Notes under the pieces: model-generated
Told to the model about the DNA's origin: nothing
Databases searched by the model: none
What the model saw: only the letters and a program-made list of their open reading frames with translations
Source of the DNA: CAXTPV01 sp965276715
GTDB lineage: Bacteria > Pseudomonadota > Alphaproteobacteria > Acetobacterales > Acetobacteraceae
DNA length: 64,000 nt
Assembly: GCA_965276715.1 (NCBI GenBank)
Contig: OZ255622.1
Span: 2,666,001-2,730,000, forward strand
Direction of reading: 5' to 3'
Shown here: in pieces, positions 8,412 to 16,084 of the stretch
Numbering within the stretch: position 1 is the stretch's first letter
Layout: each line of letters starts with the position of its first letter
Program-made: the position numbers and the translations under genes

Positions 8412-9038
8412 ATGCCGCCTGTCGCACGATCGCAGCGCTACACGAATACGGCGATCGCCCTGCACTGGATGGTGGCGGCACTGATCGCGGCCAACCTGGT
8501 GCTGGTCTGGACCGTCGACCGCCTGCCGGACGCCTACACGCGCTCGATGATCGACACCCATAAATCGTTCGGCCTGACGGTGCTCGGCCTCGCGGTGATG
8601 CGGCTGCTGTGGCGCTGGTCGCATCCGCCGCCGGCGTGGGATCCGGCGCTGCCACGCAGCGAGCGTCGCGCGGCCCATGCCGCGCACGCTGCCCTCTACG
8701 CGCTGATCTTCGCGATGCCGCTGTCAGGCTACATCCACGATTCCGCCTGGCGAGGGGCGGCCGGCCATCCGCTCCGGCTCTACGGGCTGATCCCGTTTCC
8801 GCGGATCGGCCCACTGATGCATCTCCCGCCCGCTTCGCGTGACCGGGTGCACGACCTGTTCTTCGCCATCCACGCCAACCTGGCCTACGCGCTCTACGCG
8901 CTGGTGGCGCTCCACGTCGCCGGCGCGCTGAAGCACCAGTGGTTCGACCGGCATCGGGAGCTGCAGCGCATGTGGCCCGGACCCGTCCGTCAGGACGACG
9001 TGCGGCCCGGCAAGGCGAGCACCGGCGCCGGCACGTAG
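8412..9038 (+). CDS. Cytochrome b561
   Basis: 208 residues from the ATG at 8412 (MPPVARSQRYTNTAIALHWM). It has four predicted membrane helices, with heme-ligand histidines in IALHWMVAAL, IDTHKSFGLTVLG, a middle helix, and FAIHANLAYALYALVALHVAGALKH as two separate His-bearing parts. Di-heme b561 proteins of the YodB type move electrons from quinol or superoxide across the inner membrane. Its tail overlaps the end of msrA by 49 bp. Methionine sulfoxide reductases next door suggest a shared role in envelope oxidative stress, but that is inference. Confidence 0.9.
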   Translation: MPPVARSQRYTNTAIALHWMVAALIAANLVLVWTVDRLPDAYTRSMIDTHKSFGLTVLGLAVMRLLWRWSHPPPAWDPALPRSERRAAHAAHAALYALIFAMPLSGYIHDSAWRGAAGHPLRLYGLIPFPRIGPLMHLPPASRDRVHDLFFAIHANLAYALYALVALHVAGALKHQWFDRHRELQRMWPGPVRQDDVRPGKASTGAGT

Positions 9039-9700
9039 TCTTCCGGGAACAGCCGCTTCAGCGCCTCGACCTTCGGGATGTCGTTGAAGGCGATGTACGG
9101 GTGGTCCGGATGCCGAGCCAGGAAGTCCTGGTGGTAGTTCTCCGCGGGATAGAAGCCCCGCAGCGGATCGACGCGGGTGGCGATCGGGCCCGAGAAGACG
9201 TGGGCGTGATCGAGATCGGCGATGTAGTGCCTGGCGAGCGACGCGTCGGCATCGTCGCTGGTCCAGATCTCGGAGCGATACTGGGTTCCTTCATCCGGGC
9301 CCTGGGCGTCGCGCTGGGTCGGGTCGAGTGCCACCGAGAAGAAGATCTGCAGCAGCTTGCCGGTCGAGATCACCGACGGCTCGTAGGTGATCCGGACCGA
9401 CTCCGCGTGCCCGGTCGTGCCCGTGCTCACCTGCTCGTAGGTGGCCTCGCCGCCCGGGCCGCCGGCATAGCCGGCAACCGCCCGGTCGACCCCGCGGACA
9501 TGCTCGAACACGCCCTGGATGCCCCAGAAGCAGCCCCCGGAGACCACGATCGTGCGCGGACCGCCGGCGGTCGTGCCCGCGTCCGCCGGCGCCGGGACCC
9601 GGACCGGCGTGTCGGCGCGCGTGCGCCAGATCGGCGCGAGGGCGGCGGCGCCGACGATCGCCGCGAGGACGGTGCCCCTGAGAAGTGTCGAGCGTTGCAT
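8990..9700 (-). CDS. msrA: Exported methionine sulfoxide reductase A
   Basis: 236 residues. An N-terminal hydrophobic stretch (LLRGTVLAAIVGAAALAP) suggests export or membrane anchoring, which is unusual for cytosolic MsrA. The catalytic GGCFWG motif puts the nucleophile near Cys57. The family regions GTTGHAESVRITY, QYRSEIWTSDDAD and FYPAENYHQDF are present. It reduces the S-epimer of methionine sulfoxide. The ATG at 9700 has AAGGGGA upstream. msrB is 19 bp away on the same strand and is also exported, so the two likely form an envelope repair pair. Confidence 0.95.
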   Translation of the reverse strand: MQRSTLLRGTVLAAIVGAAALAPIWRTRADTPVRVPAPADAGTTAGGPRTIVVSGGCFWGIQGVFEHVRGVDRAVAGYAGGPGGEATYEQVSTGTTGHAESVRITYEPSVISTGKLLQIFFSVALDPTQRDAQGPDEGTQYRSEIWTSDDADASLARHYIADLDHAHVFSGPIATRVDPLRGFYPAENYHQDFLARHPDHPYIAFNDIPKVEALKRLFPEDYVPAPVLALPGRTSS

Positions 9701-9719
9701 CGATGGATCCCCTTGTGTG

Positions 9720-10196
9720 TCAGGCCGGACGGAAGGACAGCGCGTCGCCGTTCATGCAGTAGCGCTGGCCGGTGGGGGGCGGCCCGTCGGCGAACACATG
9801 CCCGAGATGACCGCCGCAGCGGTGGCAATGGACCTCGGTCCGGCTCATCAGCAGCGAGTTGTCCGATGCCGTCTCGACCGCCCCGTGCAGCGGCTCGTAG
9901 AAGCTCGGCCAGCCGGTGCCGCTGTCGAACTTGGTGCGTGACGCGAACAGCGGCAGGGCGCAGCCCGCGCAATTGAACACGCCCGCGCGATGCTCGTTGT
10001 TGAGCGGGCTCGAATACGGATATTCCGTGTCCGATTGGCGCAGGATCCGATATTGCGCCGGCGACAGCAGGCGCCGCCACTCGGCGTCGGAGTGCGAGAC
10101 CTCGAAATGCTCGACCGCCACGGCACGCCGCGACAGGCCAGCGAAGCCCGCCAGCACCGCAGCCACCGTTCCAAGCCAAACCCGTCTGCTCGTCAT
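9720..10196 (-). CDS. msrB: Exported methionine sulfoxide reductase B
   Basis: 158 residues from the ATG at 10196, preceded by GAGGAGA. The N-terminus MTSRRVWLGTVAAVLAGFAG looks like a twin-arginine or Sec signal. Zinc-binding pairs CAGC (76/79) and CHRC (124/127) are both present, and RYCMNGDAL carries the catalytic Cys147. MsrB reduces the R-epimer of methionine sulfoxide. It lies upstream of msrA on the same strand; FAS1 follows upstream of both. Confidence 0.95.
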   Translation of the reverse strand: MTSRRVWLGTVAAVLAGFAGLSRRAVAVEHFEVSHSDAEWRRLLSPAQYRILRQSDTEYPYSSPLNNEHRAGVFNCAGCALPLFASRTKFDSGTGWPSFYEPLHGAVETASDNSLLMSRTEVHCHRCGGHLGHVFADGPPPTGQRYCMNGDALSFRPA

Positions 10197-10277
10197 GCCA
10201 ATCTCCTCAGCCGACGTTTCGCACGGCCCGTGGCGGAGGTTACGCCGGACGGCTGACATCGTCCGGCGTTTCTTTGA

Positions 10278-10853
10278 TCACGGCATCAGCACGTGATTGA
10301 TGACATGGACGACGCCGTTCGACTGCTCGACATTCGCCGTCGTGACCTCCGACATGCCGCCCTTCGCGTCGGTCAGGTAGACGTGGCCGCCCTTGCTGCT
10401 GATGGTGAGCGGGCCGCCCTGCACGGTCCTGAGCGTCGCCTTGCCGCCGCCGTCCTTGATGTCCTCCATCAGGTCGGCCGCGTCCAGCTTACCGGAGACG
10501 ACGTGGTAGGTCAGGATCGACGTGAGCTGCGCCTTGTTCTCGGGCTTGACCAGCGTGTCGACGGTGCCGGGCGGCAGCAGCTTGAACGCGGCGTCGGTCG
10601 GCGCGAACACGGTGAAGGGCCCCGGGCCGCTCAGCGTGTCGACCAGGCCGGCGGCCTTGACGGCGGCGACCAGCGTGGTGAGGTTGTGGGCCTTCGACGC
10701 GTTCTCCACGATCGTCTTGTTCGGATACATCGGCGCGCCGCCGACCATCTTCACGCCCATCGTCTTGGCGCCGGCTGTCATCGCGCCCATGCTTGCGCCA
10801 CCCGCGCCCGCAAGCATCAATGTACATGCCGCTATGGCAACTGCTGTTTTCAT
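10278..10853 (-). CDS. Secreted fasciclin (FAS1) domain protein
   Basis: 191 residues from the ATG at 10853, chosen because GGGAG is 6 nt upstream; the ATG two codons earlier abuts it. A signal peptide (MKTAVAIAACTLMLAGAGGA) is followed by a single FAS1 domain. Visible parts are NLTTLVAAVKAAGLVDTL, FTVFAPTDAAFKLLP, LTYHVVSG and the final NGVVHVINHVLMP. FAS1 proteins are extracellular adhesion or matrix proteins. The mature N-terminus is unusually rich in Met and Gly. It diverges from the Do-type protease gene across about 113 bp. Confidence 0.93.
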   Translation of the reverse strand: MKTAVAIAACTLMLAGAGGASMGAMTAGAKTMGVKMVGGAPMYPNKTIVENASKAHNLTTLVAAVKAAGLVDTLSGPGPFTVFAPTDAAFKLLPPGTVDTLVKPENKAQLTSILTYHVVSGKLDAADLMEDIKDGGGKATLRTVQGGPLTISSKGGHVYLTDAKGGMSEVTTANVEQSNGVVHVINHVLMP

Positions 10854-10967
10854 CGTCATCTCCCGTTCGACTGAGGTCGCCCGTGAGGGCGTCGACATTC
10901 ATACGTGACGCTTCCCCCCGCAGATGCGGGAACGCAACCAATCCCAGGGTCAACCGAAGGACCACGC

Positions 10968-12530
10968 ATGAACTGCCTCGCCGGGCCGCGCGCCATTCTT
11001 CTCGCGGCAACCTGTCTCGCCGTCCCGCCGCTCGCGATCGCTTCGGCGTTCCTGCTGCCGTCGCAGGCGGTCGCGCGCGGCGCACCCGACAGCTTCGCCG
11101 ACCTCGCGGCGTCGCTGCTGCCGGCGGTGGTCAACATCTCGTCGTCCGAGACCGTCAAGGGCGACGCCGCCGACAACGACGAGGATCCGGCTCCCAATAA
11201 CTCGCCGTTCCCGCCCGGCTCGCCGTTCGAGAAGTTCTTCCACGACTTCATGAACCGCCAGCATGGTCAGCATCCGGACGGGCAGGGCGACGGCCAAGGC
11301 GATGACGGCGACAACGCGCCGCGCAAGATGCAGAGCCTGGGATCGGGCTTCATCGTCGATCCCGCCGGCCTGATCGTCACCAACAACCATGTCATCGCGG
11401 GCGCCGACGAGATCACGGTCACGCTCCAGGACAACACGGTGCTCAAGGCGACCCTCATCGGTCACGACGACCGCACCGACCTCGCCCTGCTCCAGGTCCA
11501 TCCCGACCGGCATCTGCCCTCGGTCGGCTTCGGCGACAGCGACAAGTCCCGGGTGGGCGACTGGGTGCTTGCGATCGGCAACCCGTTCGGTCTCGGCGGC
11601 ACGGTGACCGCCGGCATCGTCTCCGCCCGCGGGCGCGACATCCAGCAGGGGCCCTACGACGATTTCATCCAGACCGACGCGCCGATCAACCGCGGCAACT
11701 CGGGCGGCCCGCTGTTCGACATGGAAGGTCACGTCGTCGGCATCAACACCGCGATCTATTCGCCGTCCGGCGGCTCGATCGGCATCGGCTTCTCGATCCC
11801 GGCCAACGAAGCCAAGCTCGTCGTCGACCAGCTGCACCGCTATGGCCGCACCCGGCGCGGCTGGATCGGCGTGCGTGTGCAGGCGGTCACGCCCGACATC
11901 GCCGAAAGCCTGAACCTCAAGCCGGCCGACGGCGCGCTGGTCGCCGGCGTCGACCAGAAAGGACCCGCCGCCAGCGCCAAGCTGCGCAACGGCGACGTGA
12001 TCCTCGCCTTCAACAGCGAGCCGGTGCACGAGATGCGCACCCTGCCGCGCGTCGTTGCCGAGACCGGCATCGACCAGCGCGTGCCCGTCGTGATCTGGCG
12101 CGACGGCAAGAAGCAGACGGTGATGCTGGTGGTGGCCGAACTGCCGGAGGACCAGGTCGCCAAGCCCGCCGCCGCCAAGCCGGCGCCCCCCAAGCCGAAG
12201 CCCGACACGGGCGAGGACATTGCCGGCTTCGGGCTCTCGCTCGCGCCGATCGACGACGCGCTGCGGCAGAAATTCCAGATCCCGGACGGCCAGAAGGGTC
12301 TTGTGGTCGTGGGCGTCGCGAAGTCCGGTCCGGCGTCGGACCGCGGCATCAAGCCCGGCAACATCCTCCTCGAGATCCAGCAGGACGACGTCACCAGTCC
12401 GGAGCAGGTGCAGGACCTGATGACCAAGGCGCAGACCGATCACCGCACCGACGTGCTGATCCTCGTCCAGGACCAGGACGGCACGCGCTGGGTCCCGATG
12501 CCGGTCCCGAAAGGCCACGACCGGCGCTGA
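10968..12530 (+). CDS. degP: Do-type periplasmic serine protease
   Basis: 520 residues from the ATG at 10968 with GAAGGA upstream. A signal sequence covers about residues 1-35. A trypsin-like domain has the catalytic triad His141 (NNHVIAGA), Asp171 (DRTDLALL) and Ser245 (NRGNSGGPLF). Two PDZ domains follow, and a Pro/Lys/Ala-rich linker (KPAAAKPAPPKPKP) separates them. Members degrade or refold damaged envelope proteins. The region 65-120, rich in Asp, Gln and Gly, is an insertion before the protease core. DegQ or MucD would be equally valid names. Transcription ends into a twin-hairpin repeat. Confidence 0.95.
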   Translation: MNCLAGPRAILLAATCLAVPPLAIASAFLLPSQAVARGAPDSFADLAASLLPAVVNISSSETVKGDAADNDEDPAPNNSPFPPGSPFEKFFHDFMNRQHGQHPDGQGDGQGDDGDNAPRKMQSLGSGFIVDPAGLIVTNNHVIAGADEITVTLQDNTVLKATLIGHDDRTDLALLQVHPDRHLPSVGFGDSDKSRVGDWVLAIGNPFGLGGTVTAGIVSARGRDIQQGPYDDFIQTDAPINRGNSGGPLFDMEGHVVGINTAIYSPSGGSIGIGFSIPANEAKLVVDQLHRYGRTRRGWIGVRVQAVTPDIAESLNLKPADGALVAGVDQKGPAASAKLRNGDVILAFNSEPVHEMRTLPRVVAETGIDQRVPVVIWRDGKKQTVMLVVAELPEDQVAKPAAAKPAPPKPKPDTGEDIAGFGLSLAPIDDALRQKFQIPDGQKGLVVVGVAKSGPASDRGIKPGNILLEIQQDDVTSPEQVQDLMTKAQTDHRTDVLILVQDQDGTRWVPMPVPKGHDRR

Positions 12531-12549
12531 TCGTCGGCGCCGGGACTTT

Positions 12550-12627
12550 GGGGTTCCACCCCGAACCCCGCCAGGGGTTGGACCCCTGGACCGCCACTCA
12601 TAAGGGCGGGGCTCTGCCCCGCGCCCC
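12550..12627. repeat. Hairpin repeat cluster (copy 2)
   Basis: Three hairpins lie in a row: GGGG-ttcca-CCCC (12550-12562), a perfect CCAGGGGT-tgg-ACCCCTGG (12571-12589) and a perfect GCGGGGC-tct-GCCCCGC (12606-12622). The array lies between the convergent degP and glcG genes and could terminate both. Confidence 0.8.
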
Positions 12628-12632
12628 GAGGC

Positions 12633-13034
12633 CTAGGACGACCACGCGGCGATCCCCGCCTCGCAGCAGGCGACGTCCTCGTCGGTCGTGCCGCCCGAGC
12701 AGCCGATCGCCCCCACCACCTCGCCGCCGTGCAGGATCGGCATGCCGCCCTTGATCGGCACCCGGTCGGGAAAGGTCGCGTAGGCCGGCTCGTCCTTGAC
12801 CTGCGCCTGCAGCGCGCCGGTCGCGGTCCGCGCGATCGCGGCCGTGCGTGCCTTCCGCCAGGCGACCTCGGGGGTGTGCAGCCTCGCGCTGTCGAGCCGT
12901 TCGAGGGCGACCAGGACGCCGGAATCGTCGACGACGGCCAGGCTCACGCCGAGCGCGCGCGCCTCGGCTTCCCGCACCGCGCCTTCGATCAGGATCCGTG
13001 CGTCCGAGAGTGCGAGGCTTTGCCGGCTGCGCAT
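12633..13034 (-). CDS. GlcG/HbpS-family protein
   Basis: 133 residues. It shows the single-domain GlcG/HbpS (DUF336) pattern: SLAVVDDSGVLVALERLD, WRKARTAAI, GGMPILHGGEVVGAIGCSGG and a final acidic/Cys stretch EDVACCEAGIAA. HbpS binds heme in Streptomyces, while GlcG is an unknown companion of glycolate oxidase; neither role can be assigned here. Its ATG is 2 nt beyond the serB stop, and its ribosome site GAGGAGA lies in the serB end, so it is coupled to serB. Confidence 0.88.
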   Translation of the reverse strand: MRSRQSLALSDARILIEGAVREAEARALGVSLAVVDDSGVLVALERLDSARLHTPEVAWRKARTAAIARTATGALQAQVKDEPAYATFPDRVPIKGGMPILHGGEVVGAIGCSGGTTDEDVACCEAGIAAWSS

Positions 13035-13036
13035 GG

Positions 13037-13900
13037 TCAGGTCTCCTCGATGATGTCGGCCCGAGTGTAGCCCTGCGCGAACAGCAGCGCGCGCAGATCG
13101 GCGTGCTCGACCCGGTTGGGGATCGCGGCGGCCAGCATCGGCTTCGGCCGGAACGCGATCCCGAGGCCGGCGGCCTGGAGCATCGCGACATCGTTGGCAC
13201 CGTCCCCGACCGCGAGCGTGGCCGACAGGCGCGCGCCGCGCTGCAGCGCGAACGCCTCGAGCGCGTGCCGCTTGGCATCGCGGTCGAGGATCGGTCGCGC
13301 CACGTCGCCCGTCAGCGCCGTGCCGTCATCGAGCAGGACGTTGGCGCGATGGTCGTCGAAGCCGCACAATGTCGCGACGCGCGCGGTGAAGAACGTAAAG
13401 CCGCCCGACACCAGCACGCACAGCGCACCGTGCCGTCGCATGGTCGCGACCAGCGCGCGCGCCCCCGGCATCAGCCTGGTGTGTGCCCACGTCTCCTCGA
13501 GTGCCGCGAGCGCGACCCCGCGCAGGGTGCCGACGCGCTCGACGAGGGCGGTCGCGAAATCCACCTCGCCGTTCATGCTCCGCCTCGTGATGGCGGCGAC
13601 GAGCGCCCCGGTTCCCGACGCTTGCGCGAGATCGTCGAGCGTCTCGCCGTCGACGATCGTGCTGTCCATGTCGGCCACGAGCACGGCCTTGCGCCGGCCG
13701 CGTGGCCTGACCGCCAGCGCGTCGACCGGCGACCCGGCGAGGGCGGCACGGACGAGCGCCAGCGGCGGCGCGCTCGCGCACGGGATGTCGGCCGCCTCGC
13801 CCGGCGACAGGATCACGGGTTCGCCGCCTTCGACGAGGGCGCGCGCGCGGGCGATGTCGCGTTCGCCGAGCGGCGCGCCGACCAGCGTCAGGATGTGCAT
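13037..13900 (-). CDS. serB: Phosphoserine phosphatase
   Basis: 287 residues. The HAD core shows DMDST with nucleophile Asp77, the serine-binding LVSGGFTFFTARVA, the conserved Lys near AKRHALEAF, and VGDGANDVAML. The N-terminal ~70 residues are a short, divergent extension in place of the ACT domain of larger SerB proteins. It performs the last step of serine synthesis. It is upstream of the GlcG-family gene and diverges from hprK. Confidence 0.95.
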   Translation of the reverse strand: MHILTLVGAPLGERDIARARALVEGGEPVILSPGEAADIPCASAPPLALVRAALAGSPVDALAVRPRGRRKAVLVADMDSTIVDGETLDDLAQASGTGALVAAITRRSMNGEVDFATALVERVGTLRGVALAALEETWAHTRLMPGARALVATMRRHGALCVLVSGGFTFFTARVATLCGFDDHRANVLLDDGTALTGDVARPILDRDAKRHALEAFALQRGARLSATLAVGDGANDVAMLQAAGLGIAFRPKPMLAAAIPNRVEHADLRALLFAQGYTRADIIEET

Positions 13901-13972
13901 CGGCGCTTCCTAGCAGATCGGGCATGTCATGGCCCGTTCTGTGCTAATCTCGAGTTGGGTGTACGGGGCGCC

Positions 13973-14374
13973 ATGCAGATCCATGCCACATGCGTTGCAC
14001 GTCGCGGCCAGGGATTGCTGCTGCTGGGTCCGTCGGGTGCCGGCAAGTCGGACCTGGCGCTCAGGCTGATCGGACGCGGCTTCGTGCTGGTGGCCGATGA
14101 CCGTGTCGATCTCGAAGGCGTGGCTGCCTCGCCGCCGGCGCGTCTTGCCGGCCTGATGGAAGTGCGCGGCGTCGGGATCGTGCGGATGCCGCACGAGGCG
14201 CCGGTCCCGGTCGTGCTCGCGCTCGATCTCGCGATGGCGCCCGAGCGTCTTCCCGCGCCGCGTGTCCACCCTGGCACGGGCGTGACCCTGCTCGCGCTCG
14301 ACCCGTTCGCCCCGTCTGCGCCGGACAAGGCGGCCCTTGCCTTCGATCTCGCATGCCAGGCCCCGGACCGATAA
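13973..14374 (+). CDS. hprK: Short HPr kinase/phosphorylase
   Basis: 133 residues, the truncated alphaproteobacterial form that keeps only the C-terminal kinase domain. The P-loop GPSGAGKS is near residues 19-26, followed by LVADDRVDL and the family motif EVRGVGIVRMPHE. It phosphorylates HPr on the regulatory serine. The ATG at 13973 is the first good start after the divergent serB. The 3' end overlaps rapZ by 22 bp. No ChvG/ChvI two-component pair, often found upstream in relatives, is present here. Confidence 0.93.
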   Translation: MQIHATCVARRGQGLLLLGPSGAGKSDLALRLIGRGFVLVADDRVDLEGVAASPPARLAGLMEVRGVGIVRMPHEAPVPVVLALDLAMAPERLPAPRVHPGTGVTLLALDPFAPSAPDKAALAFDLACQAPDR

Positions 14375-15288
14375 GCGGCTTTCCACACCGGATCGTCCTC
14401 GTGACCGGCCTGTCCGGTGCGGGCAAGGCGTCGATCATGCACGTGCTGGAGGATCTCGGCTTCGAGGCGGTCGACAACCCGCCGCTGGCACTGCTCGACG
14501 TGCTGGTCGAACGCAGCCGCAGCAAGCTCGCCATCGGGATCGACGCGCGCACCGACGGCTTCGACGCCTGCGCTCTGCTGGCCGCGATCGAACGCCATCG
14601 CGGCGCGGGCCAGCGGATCGATCTCGTCTTCGCCACCGCCGGCGACGAGGCCCTGCTCAGGCGCTTCACCGCCACCCGCCGGCGTCATCCGCTCGCCTCG
14701 GGCGGCCGCGTCGTCGAGGGGATCGCCGCCGAGCGTGGCGTGACCCTGCCGCTGCGCGACGCCGCCGACCTGGTGATCGACACCACCGACCTGCCGACGC
14801 CGGCGCTGCGGCGCCAGGTCGAGGAGCGCCTGTCGCTCGATGCCAGTTGCCGCCTGTCGCTGACGCTGGTCTCGTTCGCTTTCCCGTCCGGACTGCCGCC
14901 GGAGGCCGACATGGTTTTCGACGCGCGGTTCCTCAAAAACCCGCATTACGATCCCCATCTGCGGGAGCGGACCGGTCTCGACGAGACGGTCAGGCGCCAT
15001 GTGCGGCAGGATGCCGACTACCGGACGTTCATCGATGCGATCGAGGCAATGTTGCGGCTGGTCTTGCCGAGGTTCGTCCGCGAGGGCAAGACATACGCGA
15101 CCGTCGCGATCGGCTGCACGGGCGGGCGGCACAGATCCGTGTCGCTGATCGAGGATCTGGCCCGAAGGATGCGGGCGACACCAATGAGCGATGACGACAT
15201 CATACGGATCGCGGTGCTCCATCGGGGACTCGAGGGCCTGCCAAGTGAGGGAACCCTGCGCGAGCAGGGCCGCGCGTCGGGCTCATGA
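14353..15288 (+). CDS. rapZ: RNase adapter protein RapZ
   Basis: 311 residues. The N-terminal kinase-like domain has a P-loop GLSGAGKAS; the residue after Lys is Ala where Ser or Thr is usual, and a Ser follows it. LEDLGFEAVDNPPLALL is the following conserved segment. The C-terminal domain carries FDARFLKNPHYDPHLR and IGCTGGRHRSVSL. In enterobacteria RapZ directs RNase E to GlmZ RNA to control GlcN-6-P synthesis; in other groups it binds sugars or nucleotides. Here it overlaps hprK and EIIA genes, as expected for the PTS-linked yvcJ family. Confidence 0.93.
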   Translation: MPGPGPISGFPHRIVLVTGLSGAGKASIMHVLEDLGFEAVDNPPLALLDVLVERSRSKLAIGIDARTDGFDACALLAAIERHRGAGQRIDLVFATAGDEALLRRFTATRRRHPLASGGRVVEGIAAERGVTLPLRDAADLVIDTTDLPTPALRRQVEERLSLDASCRLSLTLVSFAFPSGLPPEADMVFDARFLKNPHYDPHLRERTGLDETVRRHVRQDADYRTFIDAIEAMLRLVLPRFVREGKTYATVAIGCTGGRHRSVSLIEDLARRMRATPMSDDDIIRIAVLHRGLEGLPSEGTLREQGRASGS

Positions 15289-15791
15289 TCGGCATCGTCC
15301 TGATCGCGCATGGTGGACTGGCCCCGGCGCTGCGCGACGCCATGGAACATGTCGTGGGCGCGCAGGCGCAGATCGCGACGGTCTCGGTCGGCCCCGAGGA
15401 CGACATGGTTGGCTTGGCCGACGAGGTCACGCGCTGCATCGATTGCGTCGACACCGGCGACGGCGCCATCCTGCTGACCGACATGTTCGGCGGCACGCCG
15501 AGCAACGTCGCGGTGGCCATGATCGGCCGCGGCGGGGTCGAGGTCATCTCCGGCGTCAACCTGCCGATGCTGGTCAAGCTCGCCAAGGCGCGTGCCGCGG
15601 CGACACTGGGCGAATGCGCCGACTGCGCCGAGGCCGCCGGCCGCAAATACATCGCCACCGCCTCGCATCTGCCGAGCGCCTGCCTCGGCGGTTCGGCCTG
15701 CGTCTCGCTCGCCCCGGTCCGTGCCGACCCACACCGCGATCCGGCCCTGACGGCCGTGGACGCCCGACCGGCGAACGGCCGGTCCGGATGA
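15285..15791 (+). CDS. PTS EIIA component, mannose type
   Basis: 168 residues. It begins MIGIVLIAHGGLAPAL, with the phosphorylatable His at residue 9. LLTDMFGGTPSNVA and NLPMLVKLA are the other EIIA-Man landmarks. The C-terminus after residue ~125 is a non-conserved extension. No EIIB, EIIC or EIID gene is present, so this is a regulatory rather than a sugar-importing EIIA. It starts with ATGA overlap of rapZ and ends with ATGA overlap of the HPr gene. Confidence 0.94.
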   Translation: MIGIVLIAHGGLAPALRDAMEHVVGAQAQIATVSVGPEDDMVGLADEVTRCIDCVDTGDGAILLTDMFGGTPSNVAVAMIGRGGVEVISGVNLPMLVKLAKARAAATLGECADCAEAAGRKYIATASHLPSACLGGSACVSLAPVRADPHRDPALTAVDARPANGRSG

Positions 15792-16084
15792 TCACCGGCC
15801 AGGACGCATCGACCGTCCTGCGTCGAGGCGTCACGATCGTCAACGGCCGCGGACTGCATGCCCGCGCGGCTGCCAAATTCGTCAACACCGCCGAGCGCTT
15901 CAACGCCTCCGTCGACGTCGTGCGCGATGGGCAATCGGTGGCGGCGCGTTCGATCATGGGCCTGATGATGCTCGGCGCCGGCCGGGGCTCGACGATCGAG
16001 CTGGTCGCGGACGGCTGGGACGCCAAGGAAGCGCTCGACGCGCTCGCGACCCTGGTCGAGGCCGGATTCGGTGAACAGGACTGA
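15788..16084 (+). CDS. ptsH: Phosphocarrier protein HPr
   Basis: 98 residues. NGRGLHARAAAKFV contains the EI-phosphorylated His at about residue 24, and ARSIMGLMMLGA contains the HprK-phosphorylated Ser at about residue 55. Length is slightly above typical HPr because of a short N-terminal extension. Both phosphorylation sites and the hprK gene are intact, so two-site control is likely. The ATG overlaps the EIIA stop; the gene overlaps EI by 14 bp. Confidence 0.96.
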   Translation: MITGQDASTVLRRGVTIVNGRGLHARAAAKFVNTAERFNASVDVVRDGQSVAARSIMGLMMLGAGRGSTIELVADGWDAKEALDALATLVEAGFGEQD